From Selenomonadales bacterium (GTDB taxonomy: Bacteria > Bacillota > Clostridia > Christensenellales > QALW01), in NCBI GenBank assembly GCA_003150515.1, contig QALW01000044.1:1-64000 (forward strand): a stretch of 64,000 nt of DNA, given 5' to 3'. Positions within the stretch are counted from its first letter, which is position 1, and each line of letters begins with the position of its first letter. The translations under genes and the position numbers were made by a program. The notes beneath the pieces are model-generated. The model ran no database searches and was not told the DNA's origin. It saw nothing but the letters and a program-made list of their open reading frames with translations. This document shows positions 17,501-25,450 of this stretch, piece after piece.

Positions 17501-17944
17501 ATGAACAAAGCCATTTTAGTAGGCAATCTGACCAGGGAGCCTGAATTAAGAGCCACGGCCTCAGGCATATCGGTATGCACCTTTACCGTTGCGGTAAACA
17601 GGCGCGTAAGCCGGGACGCTCAGGCCCAGGGGCAGAGAGACGCCGATTTTATTCCTGTTGTTACCTGGCGCGGTCTGGCCGACAACTGCGCAAGATATCT
17701 TGCCAAGGGGAGAAAGGTTGCGGTAATAGGCAGCATTCAGACCCGCAGCTATGACGCGCAGGACGGCACTAAGCGGTATGTTACCGAAGTAGTGGCCGAT
17801 GATGTGGAATTTTTAACCCCGGCCGGAGGAGGCGCCATGCCTTCCATGCCGCCCGAGGCTCATCCCGCCAACAGCTTTGACGCTCCCTCAGGCAGCTATA
17901 CCGAGGGCATACAGCCTGTAGACGAGGACGAGCTGCCGTTCTGA
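17501..17944 (+). CDS. ssb: Single-stranded DNA-binding protein
   Basis: This 147-aa protein has the OB-fold (about 1-105; begins MNKAILVGNLTREPELRATA), a short Gly/Ser/Pro linker, and the C-terminal acidic tip DEDELPF that recruits replication and repair proteins. It coats single-stranded DNA as a tetramer. It sits between rpsF and rpsR, as in most Bacillota. Confidence 0.97.
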   Translation: MNKAILVGNLTREPELRATASGISVCTFTVAVNRRVSRDAQAQGQRDADFIPVVTWRGLADNCARYLAKGRKVAVIGSIQTRSYDAQDGTKRYVTEVVADDVEFLTPAGGGAMPSMPPEAHPANSFDAPSGSYTEGIQPVDEDELPF

Positions 17945-17970
17945 GAGTTTTAATAAGGAGGTAAGTTAAT

Positions 17971-18219
17971 ATGTCCGAGAAGGATGTTAGAAAGCCCCGC
18001 GGCGCGCGCCGGCCCAGAAGAAAGGCCTGCCAGTTCTGCGTGGATAAGGTTGAGAGCATAGATTATAAGGACGTAGCGCGCCTGCGCCGTTTTATATCCG
18101 AGCGCGGCAAGATTATGCCCCGCCGTATGACGGGCACCTGCGCTAAGCATCAGCGCGAGCTGGCCATAGCCGTTAAACGCGCCCGCCAGGTTGCTCTTCT
18201 GCCTTTCAGCGCCGATTGA
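17971..18219 (+). CDS. rpsR: 30S ribosomal protein S18
   Basis: This 82-aa S18 has the core CQFCVDKVESIDYKDVARLR and RRMTGTCAKHQRELAIAVKR. AAGGAGG precedes the ATG. It ends the operon; an intrinsic terminator follows. The two cysteines near the N-terminus fit the zinc-binding S18 type. Confidence 0.97.
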   Translation: MSEKDVRKPRGARRPRRKACQFCVDKVESIDYKDVARLRRFISERGKIMPRRMTGTCAKHQRELAIAVKRARQVALLPFSAD

Positions 18220-18252
18220 GGGGCGTTCAACCGTTAATTTATAATTTTTAAG

Positions 18253-18283
18253 CCCTGGAGATTGAATTCTCCGGGGTTTTTTT
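18253..18283 (+). terminator. Intrinsic terminator of rpsF-ssb-rpsR
   Basis: A 9-bp stem (18253-18261 with 18268-18276, one G-T pair), a 6-nt loop, then seven T. Confidence 0.85.
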
Positions 18284-18415
18284 ATGTTCTTTATGGTTCC
18301 GCGGATTTTTAGGCTAACTTCCGCCGGTTTTTTACATATAAAAACAGAGCCGGCCTTTTCCAAAGGCGTCGCGGAAAAAAGAGGGGGAAAATATGTTAAA
18401 ATGCAGAATGCCGCG

Positions 18416-18444
18416 TTGACTTTATTGCTCTATTGTGATAAAAT
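18416..18444 (+). promoter_or_regulatory. Promoter of the amino-acid ABC transporter operon
   Basis: TTGACT (18416-18421), a 17-nt spacer, then TAAAAT (18439-18444); the ATG follows 33 nt later. Confidence 0.7.
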
Positions 18445-18477
18445 TTTATTTACTTAAAATAATAAAGGAGAGTTATT

Positions 18478-19239
18478 ATGAAAAAGTTTTTGACAATTTG
18501 CCTCTGCGCGGTTATGCTGTGCGGAATATTCCTCTTTTCGGGCTGCGCCAAGGATGAGAATACGCTGGTGCTGGGCCTGGACGCTTCCTTTGCGCCTATG
18601 GGCTTTAAGGACGACAATAACGAGATAGTGGGCTTTGATATTGACGTTGCGCGCGAAGTGTGCAAGCGCATAGGCATGAATCTGGAATGCAAGGAGATTA
18701 TATGGGCTCAGAATTTAAGCGAATTGAATAATAAGAGCATAGACTGCGTATGGAACGGCATGAGCATCAATGCTGAGAGAGAGGCGGGCATGCTGCTCAC
18801 TCCTCCTTATATGAACAACCGCATGGTGTTCGCCGTTAAAACAGATTCGGATATACAGAGCGTTGAACAGCTTACGGGCAAGAAAATAGCCACTCAGAGC
18901 GGCTCGGAGGGAGAAAAGGCTTTGGAGGCCAGCGGCATGCAATTTGACAAAGTGGCGCATGCCGATTACGCCATGGCTTATAACGAGCTGGAGCTGGGCC
19001 TTGTGGACGCTGTGCTTGTGGACGAGGTGGCCGTGCAGTATATGATTAAGAGCCAGAATAAGGGTTTCCGCATTTTAGACGAGGCGCTGGGAGACGATCT
19101 TTACGTTATAGGCTTCCGCAAGGAGGATACCCAATTGAAGGATAAGGTTTGGAACGCCATTAAGGAGATGAAAGAGGACGGCACTCTTAAGCAGATTTCC
19201 GAAAAATGGTTTGGCTCTGATTTAACCGTGGTGGAATAA
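18478..19239 (+). CDS. Amino-acid ABC transporter substrate-binding lipoprotein
   Basis: This 253-aa protein has a lipoprotein signal (FLFSGC) and the family-3 solute-binding fold: LVLGLDASFAPMGFKDDNN, GFDIDVAREVCKRIG, and TGKKIATQSGSEGEKAL. It is tethered outside and delivers polar amino acids (cystine, glutamine or similar) to the permease encoded 84 bp downstream. The exact substrate cannot be read from sequence. The order binding protein, permease, ATPase is standard for this family. Confidence 0.92.
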   Translation: MKKFLTICLCAVMLCGIFLFSGCAKDENTLVLGLDASFAPMGFKDDNNEIVGFDIDVAREVCKRIGMNLECKEIIWAQNLSELNNKSIDCVWNGMSINAEREAGMLLTPPYMNNRMVFAVKTDSDIQSVEQLTGKKIATQSGSEGEKALEASGMQFDKVAHADYAMAYNELELGLVDAVLVDEVAVQYMIKSQNKGFRILDEALGDDLYVIGFRKEDTQLKDKVWNAIKEMKEDGTLKQISEKWFGSDLTVVE

Positions 19240-19323
19240 AGAGCTGCTGAAATTAAATTGATGCGCCGCCGGCCGTTGGCCGGCGCTGCGCGTTTATTGA
19301 ATATTTTTTAGGAGGCGGAATAA

Positions 19324-19977
19324 TTGGAATGGCTGAGCGACCTTATTAAATACGGAGAGCTGGTCCTGGAGGGGCTGGGCAATACCCTGCTTATTTTTGC
19401 CGTAACCCTTATAACTTCCATACCGCTGGGGCTGCTTGTGGCTTTGGGAAGGCTTTCCCGGCACGGGTGGCTTAAAAAGCTTTTAGGAGCGTATATATCG
19501 GTTATGAGGGGAACGCCCCTTATGCTTCAGCTTATAGCCGTGCTTTATCTGCCCAGCATGATTTTTAAAGTGCCCATGGACAGATATCTTGCGGCGTTTA
19601 TAGCTTTCACCATTAATTATGCCGCTTACTTCGGGGAGATTTTCAGGGGAGGCATACAATCCATTGAGCGGGGGCAATATGAGGCGGCGTCCGTGCTGGG
19701 CTTTTCCAAGCGCCAGACATTCAGCCGGATAATACTGCCTCAGACTGTCAAGAGAGTGCTGCCTGCAACGGCCAATGAGGTTATAACGCTGGTTAAGGAT
19801 ACTTCTCTGGCGCAGGTAGTGGCCATAGTGGAAATGTTTACGATAGCCAAGCAGCATATGTCGGGCACGGGCAGCGTTATTCCGCTGCTGGCCGCGGGCG
19901 TGTTTTATTACATATTGAATCTTTTAGTAACGGTGAGCTTTTCCTATGCGGAAAAGAAGCTGTCCTATTATAGATAA
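19324..19977 (+). CDS. Amino-acid ABC transporter permease (HisM/GlnP family)
   Basis: This 217-aa membrane protein has about five helices and the EAA cytoplasmic motif (EAASVLGFSKRQTFSRIILPQ) that docks on the ATPase. It starts with TTG at 19324, supported by GGAGGCGG 5-8 nt upstream; no ATG or GTG fits. A single permease gene implies a homodimer. Confidence 0.93.
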   Translation: MEWLSDLIKYGELVLEGLGNTLLIFAVTLITSIPLGLLVALGRLSRHGWLKKLLGAYISVMRGTPLMLQLIAVLYLPSMIFKVPMDRYLAAFIAFTINYAAYFGEIFRGGIQSIERGQYEAASVLGFSKRQTFSRIILPQTVKRVLPATANEVITLVKDTSLAQVVAIVEMFTIAKQHMSGTGSVIPLLAAGVFYYILNLLVTVSFSYAEKKLSYYR

Positions 19978-19990
19978 AGGAGGGCGGAGG

Positions 19991-20740
19991 ATGAATATTT
20001 TAAGCGTGAGCGGGCTGCATAAGAGCTTTGGGGAGCATGAAGTATTAAAGGGCATATCCTTTGCCCTGGAGCAGGGGGAAACTCTGGCCGTCATAGGGCC
20101 GTCCGGCTCAGGCAAATCCACAATTCTGCGCTGCGTCAGTCAGCTTGAACGGGTGGATTCGGGAAAAATCAGCGTTTGCGGCAAGGAAATGCTGGAGGAG
20201 GACGGCAGATATGTGCCCCCCGCGCAATTGGAGGAAATAAGGCGGAGCGTGGGCATGGTGTTTCAGAATTTCAATCTGTTCCCCCATATGAGCGTTATGC
20301 GCAACATAACCGAAGCGCCCGTGCGCGTTTTGGGCATGGAGAAAGCTCAGGCTCAGAGCAGGGCTCTGGAGCTGCTGGCTCAAATGGGGCTGGAAAATAA
20401 AAAGGATAATTATCCCTGCGAGCTTTCCGGAGGGCAGCAGCAGAGGGTTTCCATAGCCCGCGCCCTGGCGCTCAGCCCGAAGCTTATGCTTTTTGACGAG
20501 CCCACCAGCGCGCTGGACCCTGAGCTTACCGGGGAAATATTATCCGTTATAAGGGATTTGGCTTCGCGCAGGATGAGCATGGTGGTGGTAACGCATGAGA
20601 TGAGCTTTGCCAGAGATGTAGCGGACAGGATTATCTTTATGGACGGCGGCGTAATTGTGGAAGAGGGGGAGCCGGAGCGGATTATAGACAATCCCCAAAA
20701 CGAGCGCACGCGGCAGTTTTTAAAGAGATACGGAGGATAG
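19991..20740 (+). CDS. Amino-acid ABC transporter ATP-binding protein
   Basis: This 249-aa ATPase has Walker A GPSGSGKST, the ABC signature LSGGQQQRVS, Walker B LMLFDEPTSALD and the H-loop VVTHEM. I chose the ATG at 19991 with AAGGAGG at 19978-19984; the longer frame overlaps the permease. It powers uptake by the two proteins encoded just upstream. Confidence 0.95.
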   Translation: MNILSVSGLHKSFGEHEVLKGISFALEQGETLAVIGPSGSGKSTILRCVSQLERVDSGKISVCGKEMLEEDGRYVPPAQLEEIRRSVGMVFQNFNLFPHMSVMRNITEAPVRVLGMEKAQAQSRALELLAQMGLENKKDNYPCELSGGQQQRVSIARALALSPKLMLFDEPTSALDPELTGEILSVIRDLASRRMSMVVVTHEMSFARDVADRIIFMDGGVIVEEGEPERIIDNPQNERTRQFLKRYGG

Positions 20741-20794
20741 GCTGATTTTAAAGGGATACGGCGTATAAATTGCATTCAAGGAGATACGGCGTAT
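20722..20794 (+). repeat. Three degenerate tandem repeats (28 bp) from the 3' end of the ATPase gene
   Basis: AAAGAGATACGGAGGAT (722-738, within the last codons), AAAGGGATACGGCGTAT (750-766) and AAGGAGATACGGCGTAT (778-794) recur at an exact 28-bp period. The coding end seems to have been duplicated into the non-coding flank. Confidence 0.6.
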
Positions 20795-20833
20795 GCGGAC
20801 TGCGTTTCCGTGCGGGCGGCTTAATAAATTTTT

Positions 20834-20868
20834 AACGGCGCTTTCAGTTTTAAGGGCGCGCCGTTTTT
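20834..20868 (+). terminator. Probable terminator of the ABC transporter operon
   Basis: AACGGCGC (20834-20841) pairs with GCGCCGTT (20858-20865); T at 20864-20868. Confidence 0.6.
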
Positions 20869-21809
20869 ATATCTGCACAGACAATACCATCAGAATATAA
20901 TGCGTTTTTGCGGGAACGCACGCCGAGTCTATTAATTATATACAGGCGAACGCGGGCATATTGCCCTGAGCAAAATACAGGAATATACTATTTGGAAATC
21001 AATAAATATATTGGAGAGGAAACAGGCGGAGGATAATGAGGAAAAGCCCGGCGGCAGCGTAAAAAGAGCGCGGCGCGGCGGCAGCAGGGAGAGAGGGCGG
21101 ATGGGGGAGAGGGGCGGGAGAAGAAGATTAAATCCCCCCATCAAAATACAGCACAAAGCCGGGAATATTGGTTAACGCCGCGGCCGTTGCCGGGTTTGCG
21201 CATAAAATATATGGGCTCCGCGGTGTTGGCAAAAAAATCCCGGACGCACGGGGCGCGCGCATTAATGGGCGTTCTGTGAGCCAGTGTAAATAAAAAAACA
21301 GCCGTTCTTAGGGCTGCCTGAAAGATATAAGGCTTTAATGCGGCTGGAGATTTTTGCTGAGAATGCATATCGGAGGCCGCGCGGCGCGCGGATAAAAAAT
21401 ATACGCTTGCCTCGGGCAGAAAGAGAGACGGCAAAATTAAGCCGCCATGCAGACAGTAATATGAAAATGCTCAATCCCTTTCTCTGCGTGCATTAATATG
21501 CAAGCCGTACGCGCCGCAGATTGTTACGGCTGAATATGTTTAATTCTTGAAATTATGATAACACCCTGTATATTAAAAGTCAATACTTATGCAAAAAATA
21601 AATTAAATTGTTGATAACTAACAGGACGTAAAAATATAATGGGAGCGGCGCGCTCTGAATAATTATTCTTTGGGTTTGTCCGGCTGCCGTTAAATTAATA
21701 AGGGCAGGCGGCGTTTTCAGGGCGGAAAAGCGTTTTTGGGGCGGAAAAGTGTTTTTGGGACGGCGGAGCGGCGTTTCAGTCGCCGTATATATAACGGCTT
21801 AAAAAATAG
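20869..21809. other. Long region without recognisable gene
   Basis: About 940 bp with no ORF that has both a plausible ribosome binding site and a familiar sequence. It holds purine-rich tracts (about 21010-21125), an isolated DnaA-box-like TGTTGATAA (21609-21617) and a short tandem repeat near 21720. Base composition drifts from GC-rich to AT-rich. It may be a decayed gene or carry an unrecognised RNA. Confidence 0.5.
21720..21776 (+). repeat. Short tandem repeats of 19 bp
   Basis: GGGCGGAAAAGCGTTTTT (720-737) and GGGCGGAAAAGTGTTTTT (739-756) are followed by a diverged third unit starting at 758. They end about 35 bp before the glutamate synthase promoter. Confidence 0.65.
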
Positions 21810-21838
21810 TTGACAAATTAAACGTATGCCGCTAATAT
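21810..21838 (+). promoter_or_regulatory. Promoter of the glutamate synthase operon
   Basis: TTGACA (21810-21815, perfect consensus), a 17-nt spacer, then TAATAT (21833-21838). Transcription should start near 21845, only about 8 nt before a terminator hairpin. Confidence 0.75.
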
Positions 21839-21852
21839 ATAAAAAGAACAAG

Positions 21853-21901
21853 GACGTTCACCGCGGAGTTTTTTTAAACTCTGCGGCGAGCGTCTTTTTT
21901 T
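21853..21901 (+). terminator. Promoter-proximal terminator/attenuator in the glutamate synthase leader
   Basis: A 6-bp outer stem (GACGTT with AGCGTC, one wobble), a 2-by-2 bulge and an 11-bp inner stem (861-871 with 876-886) are followed by seven T. It stands between a strong promoter and the first gene, so most transcripts should stop unless antitermination occurs. The leader is too short for a competing upstream hairpin, which points to a protein or a downstream pairing partner. Confidence 0.75.
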
Positions 21902-21991
21902 CTATCTATTTTTTGCTGAAAAGCGGGCTTGCATTAAAGGCCTAACCGTTGAAAAGCAGGAAGCTTTGAAGCCAAAAGGGGAAGTGAAAGC

Positions 21992-23077
21992 ATGTTGAAA
22001 GAGGGAGAAATCAGAATACCTTCGGGCTGCGCCATTGCGGGCATGCTCTGCCGGAGCGGACGCAGAATAAGCGGCGAGAGCATAATAAAATCCATAGCGG
22101 TTATGCACGATCGATCCAACGGTTTGGGGGGAGGCTTTGCCGGTTATGGAATATATCCCGAATATAAGGATTATTTCGCGCTGCATGTGCTCTATGATTC
22201 ATTGGAGGCGCGTGAAAAATGCGAACGCTTTCTGGACAGGCATTTCAATCTTATAAACCTTTCCAAAATACCCACCCGCAAGCTGCCTGAAATTACTAAC
22301 GAGCCCCTGCTCTGGAGATATTTTGTCTCTCCTCTGCCCACCAAGCTGGCCGAGAGCCAGTTGGAGGAATATGAATTTACGGCCCGCTGCGTTACTAAGA
22401 TTAATACTGAAATGGAGGGCGCGTACGTTTTTTCCAGCGGCAAGAATATGGGCGTCTTTAAGGCAGTGGGCTACCCTGAAGACGTTGGGCGCTTTTATCG
22501 CCTGGAGGAATATTCAGGCTGGTGCTGGACGGCTCATGGGCGGTATCCGACCAATACTCCCGGATGGTGGGGCGGAGCGCATCCCTTTGCCCTTCTTGAT
22601 TATTCAGTGGTGCATAACGGCGAAATCTCTTCTTATGACGCCAACAGGCGGTATATAGAGATGTTTGGATATAAATGCAATTTATTGACCGATACCGAGG
22701 TAATCACTTATATAATAGACTATCTTGTCCGCCGAATGGGGCTCAGCTTAAAGGAGATGGCCAGCGTTATAGCGGCGCCTTTCTGGAATACCATAAACGC
22801 TCTGCCCGCTCAGGAACGCGAAAGGCTCACTTATTTCCGCAACGCCTTTGCGCCTCTGCTGATCACAGGCCCGTTTTCCATTCTTCTGGGCTTTCCCAAC
22901 GGCTTAATGGCCCTGAACGACAGGCTGAAACTGCGCTCCATGGTGGTGGGCGAAAAGGGGGATATGGCGTATATAGCCAGCGAGGAATGCGCCATCCGCC
23001 AAATTGCTCCTGATTTAGATAAGGTCTGGTCGCCCAGGGGCGGCGAGCCTGTGATATTTACTTTGGATAAAGCATGA
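21992..23077 (+). CDS. Glutamate synthase glutaminase subunit (class II amidotransferase, split GltB N-domain)
   Basis: This 361-aa protein is a stand-alone Ntn-type glutamine amidotransferase domain like the N-terminal third of GltB. Typical elements are TAHGRYPTNTPGWWGGAHPF, VVHNGEISSYDAN and TDTEVI. The nucleophile is probably Cys13 (SGCAIAGML), exposed after removal of a 12-residue propeptide. It releases ammonia from glutamine for the FMN subunit encoded next. It is the first gene of a five-gene operon and is preceded by a promoter and attenuator. Confidence 0.9.
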   Translation: MLKEGEIRIPSGCAIAGMLCRSGRRISGESIIKSIAVMHDRSNGLGGGFAGYGIYPEYKDYFALHVLYDSLEAREKCERFLDRHFNLINLSKIPTRKLPEITNEPLLWRYFVSPLPTKLAESQLEEYEFTARCVTKINTEMEGAYVFSSGKNMGVFKAVGYPEDVGRFYRLEEYSGWCWTAHGRYPTNTPGWWGGAHPFALLDYSVVHNGEISSYDANRRYIEMFGYKCNLLTDTEVITYIIDYLVRRMGLSLKEMASVIAAPFWNTINALPAQERERLTYFRNAFAPLLITGPFSILLGFPNGLMALNDRLKLRSMVVGEKGDMAYIASEECAIRQIAPDLDKVWSPRGGEPVIFTLDKA

Positions 23078-23157
23078 CGCGCGCTCATTGCAAAAGCCTT
23101 ATATGCAGCGCGCCTGTCCGGAGGCAGAGAGTTCAATTATGAAATGGGGTTTTAATT

Positions 23158-24663
23158 ATGGCCATTAATTATATAGAGCCGGAATATGAAATAATAAGGG
23201 ATCAATCGCGGTGCATAGCCTGCCGCGTGTGCCAGAGGCAGTGCGCCAACTGTGTGCATTATCTGGACGAGGAGAGCGGCGTGATGCGCTCGGATGAATT
23301 CAAATGCGTATGCTGCCATCGCTGCGTTGCTCTGTGTCCCACTCATGCGCTTAAAATTGTCAAGAGCGCTCATACCTTTAAATCCAATTATAACTGGAGC
23401 GGCGAGGCCATCAGCGAAATATACCGCCAGGCTGAGAGCGGAGGGGTGCTGCTTTCCTCCATGGGCAATCCGCGTCCTCTGCCTATATATTGGGACCGCC
23501 TGCTTTTAAACGCTTCTCAGGTTACCAATCCCAGCATAGATCCGCTGCGCGAGCCTATGGAAACGGTTACCTTTCTTGGGCGCAAGCCTGAACGGCTGGA
23601 GCGGAATGAAAAGGGAGACATTATATCTAATATGAGCCCTCAGCTCCGTCTGAGCACGCCCATTATGTTTTCGGCCATGAGCTACGGTTCAATCAGCTAT
23701 AACGCGCACGCGTCCCTGGCGCGGGCCGCGGCCGAGCTGGGAATATATTATAACACGGGCGAGGGAGGCCTGCATGAGGATTTTTATAAATACGGAGCCA
23801 ACACCATAGTGCAGGTGGCTTCGGGCCGGTTCGGAGTGCATAAAAAATATCTGGAGACGGCCGCGGCGGTGGAAATCAAGATGGGGCAGGGGGCCAAGCC
23901 GGGCATAGGAGGGCATCTTCCGGGCGAAAAAATAGTGGGGGACGTTTCGCGCACCCGCATGATTCCCGAGGGAACGGACGCCATTTCGCCTGCGCCTCAT
24001 CACGACATATATTCCATAGAGGATCTGCGCCAGCTTGTTTATTCCATTAAGGAGGCGACTGAATATAAAAAGCCGGTAATAGTTAAAATTGCGGCTGTGC
24101 ATAACGTGGCGGCCATAGCCAGCGGCATAGCCCGTTCGGGGGCGGACATTATAGCCATAGACGGCTTCAGGGGCGGCACGGGCGCGGCGCCCACCCGCAT
24201 TCGGGATAACGTGGGCATTCCCATAGAATTGGCGCTGGCCAGCGTGGACGAGCGCCTCAGGCAGGAGGGCATAAGGGGCAATGTTTCCATAATTGCGGCG
24301 GGCAGCATACGCTCCAGCGCGGATATGGTTAAAGCCATAGCCCTGGGGGCGGATGCGGTATATATAGGCACGGCGTCTCTTGTTGCGCTGGGCTGTCATC
24401 TTTGCCGGAACTGCCACAGCGGCAAATGCAACTGGGGCATAGCCACTCAAAGGCCTGAATTGGTCAAGCGCCTTAATCCCGAGATAGGCGCGCAGAGGCT
24501 GGTTAATTTAATCAGCGCCTGGACGCACGAGCTTAAGGAGATTATGGGCGGCATGGGCATAAATTCAGTGGAGGCTCTGCGCGGCAACAGGCTCATGCTC
24601 AGGGGAGTGGGCATGACTCAAAAGGAATTGGAAATTCTGGGCGTAAAGCACGCCGGAGAATAG
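23158..24663 (+). CDS. Glutamate synthase FMN/iron-sulfur catalytic subunit with N-terminal ferredoxin domain
   Basis: This 501-aa protein begins with a ferredoxin-like segment (CIACRVCQRQC and CVCCHRCVALCP), followed by the FMN-binding (beta/alpha)8 synthase domain: SAMSYGSISYNAH, NTGEGGLHEDF, KMGQGAKPGIGGHLPGEKI, IDGFRGGTGAAP. A 3Fe-4S type motif, CHLCRNCHSGKCNWG, lies near the C-terminus. It reduces 2-oxoglutarate plus ammonia to glutamate. This is the archaeal/clostridial form in which the GltB domains are separate genes. The physiological electron donor is likely ferredoxin or NAD(P)H through the neighbouring subunits. Confidence 0.93.
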   Translation: MAINYIEPEYEIIRDQSRCIACRVCQRQCANCVHYLDEESGVMRSDEFKCVCCHRCVALCPTHALKIVKSAHTFKSNYNWSGEAISEIYRQAESGGVLLSSMGNPRPLPIYWDRLLLNASQVTNPSIDPLREPMETVTFLGRKPERLERNEKGDIISNMSPQLRLSTPIMFSAMSYGSISYNAHASLARAAAELGIYYNTGEGGLHEDFYKYGANTIVQVASGRFGVHKKYLETAAAVEIKMGQGAKPGIGGHLPGEKIVGDVSRTRMIPEGTDAISPAPHHDIYSIEDLRQLVYSIKEATEYKKPVIVKIAAVHNVAAIASGIARSGADIIAIDGFRGGTGAAPTRIRDNVGIPIELALASVDERLRQEGIRGNVSIIAAGSIRSSADMVKAIALGADAVYIGTASLVALGCHLCRNCHSGKCNWGIATQRPELVKRLNPEIGAQRLVNLISAWTHELKEIMGGMGINSVEALRGNRLMLRGVGMTQKELEILGVKHAGE

Positions 24664-24679
24664 GGAGGGGAAAAGTGCG

Positions 24680-25108
24680 GTGAAAAGAGTATATGTGGAT
24701 GAAAAATGGTGTCTGGGCTGTCATTTATGCGAATATAACTGCGCCTTTGCCAATTCGGGCAAGAAAGATATGGTCAGCGCGCTTAAGGGGGTTAAGCCTA
24801 ATCCCCGCATAAGGGTGGAGGAAGGCGGGGACATATGCTTTGCGGTCTCCTGCCGGCATTGTTCCGAGCCTTTGTGCGTTAAAAGCTGTATAAGCGGCGC
24901 TATGAGCGTTCATGAGGGGGTTATAAAGGTGGATCGGGAGAGATGCGTGGGATGCCTGAGCTGCGTTATGGCCTGCCCTTACGGCGCTGTGGCGGCCGGC
25001 CCTGACGGTCCGGTGCAAAAATGCGAGCTGTGTCTGGAAAATCAGTGCGGACAGCCTGCCTGCGTTGCGGGCTGTCCCAATAAAGCCATTATATACGAGG
25101 AGCGCTAG
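24680..25108 (+). CDS. Multi-cluster 4Fe-4S ferredoxin subunit (HycB/NrfC-like)
   Basis: This 142-aa protein has four cysteine groups (CLGCHLCEYNC, CRHCSEPLCVKSC, CVGCLSCVMACP, CELCLENQCGQPACVAGCP), enough for four 4Fe-4S clusters. It starts with GTG at 24680, with AGGGGAAAAG-type purines upstream. It probably carries electrons between the FAD oxidoreductase and the FMN synthase subunit encoded on either side. Confidence 0.9.
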   Translation: MKRVYVDEKWCLGCHLCEYNCAFANSGKKDMVSALKGVKPNPRIRVEEGGDICFAVSCRHCSEPLCVKSCISGAMSVHEGVIKVDRERCVGCLSCVMACPYGAVAAGPDGPVQKCELCLENQCGQPACVAGCPNKAIIYEER

Positions 25109-25450
25109 CCCCGGGAGTATGAATAGCGCCGGGAAAACGGGGGCGCGGGCGGGGATGCGTTAATGGACGCGCAGAAATAAGCGCATTTAGGGAGCTTAAA
25201 CCGCGTGATTGATTAAAAGGACGGGGCAGGGCTCAATAAGGGCGCGTCCGTTTTGGCTGCGTAAAGCAAGCCAAAACTCCTATAAAGGGCGGGGCGCCCC
25301 CAAAATGGGCAGGAGTTTCTGTTTTAAAGGCGGAAAATCAGCGCGGCAGGCTCAAAGAGCGGCGGTAAATACGCTGGGATAACGCTTGGGGCAGTCTTAA
25401 ATAAGATAATTGAGAGCAGCATTGCGCTGGAAAAGGACGGAGGTAAAAGA
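25109..25450. other. Intra-operon gap with hairpins
   Basis: No gene seen. GTTTTGGCT (25250-25258) pairs with AGCCAAAAC (25269-25277). ACTCCT (25276-25281) pairs with AGGAGT (25311-25316) across a copy of the aaagggcggggcgcc repeat. AGGAGT precedes four T, so partial termination inside the operon is possible, lowering expression of the last two genes. Confidence 0.5.

Noticed and set aside
21609..21617. DnaA-box-like TGTTGATAA as a second origin
   Set aside because: A single imperfect box without companions is expected by chance.
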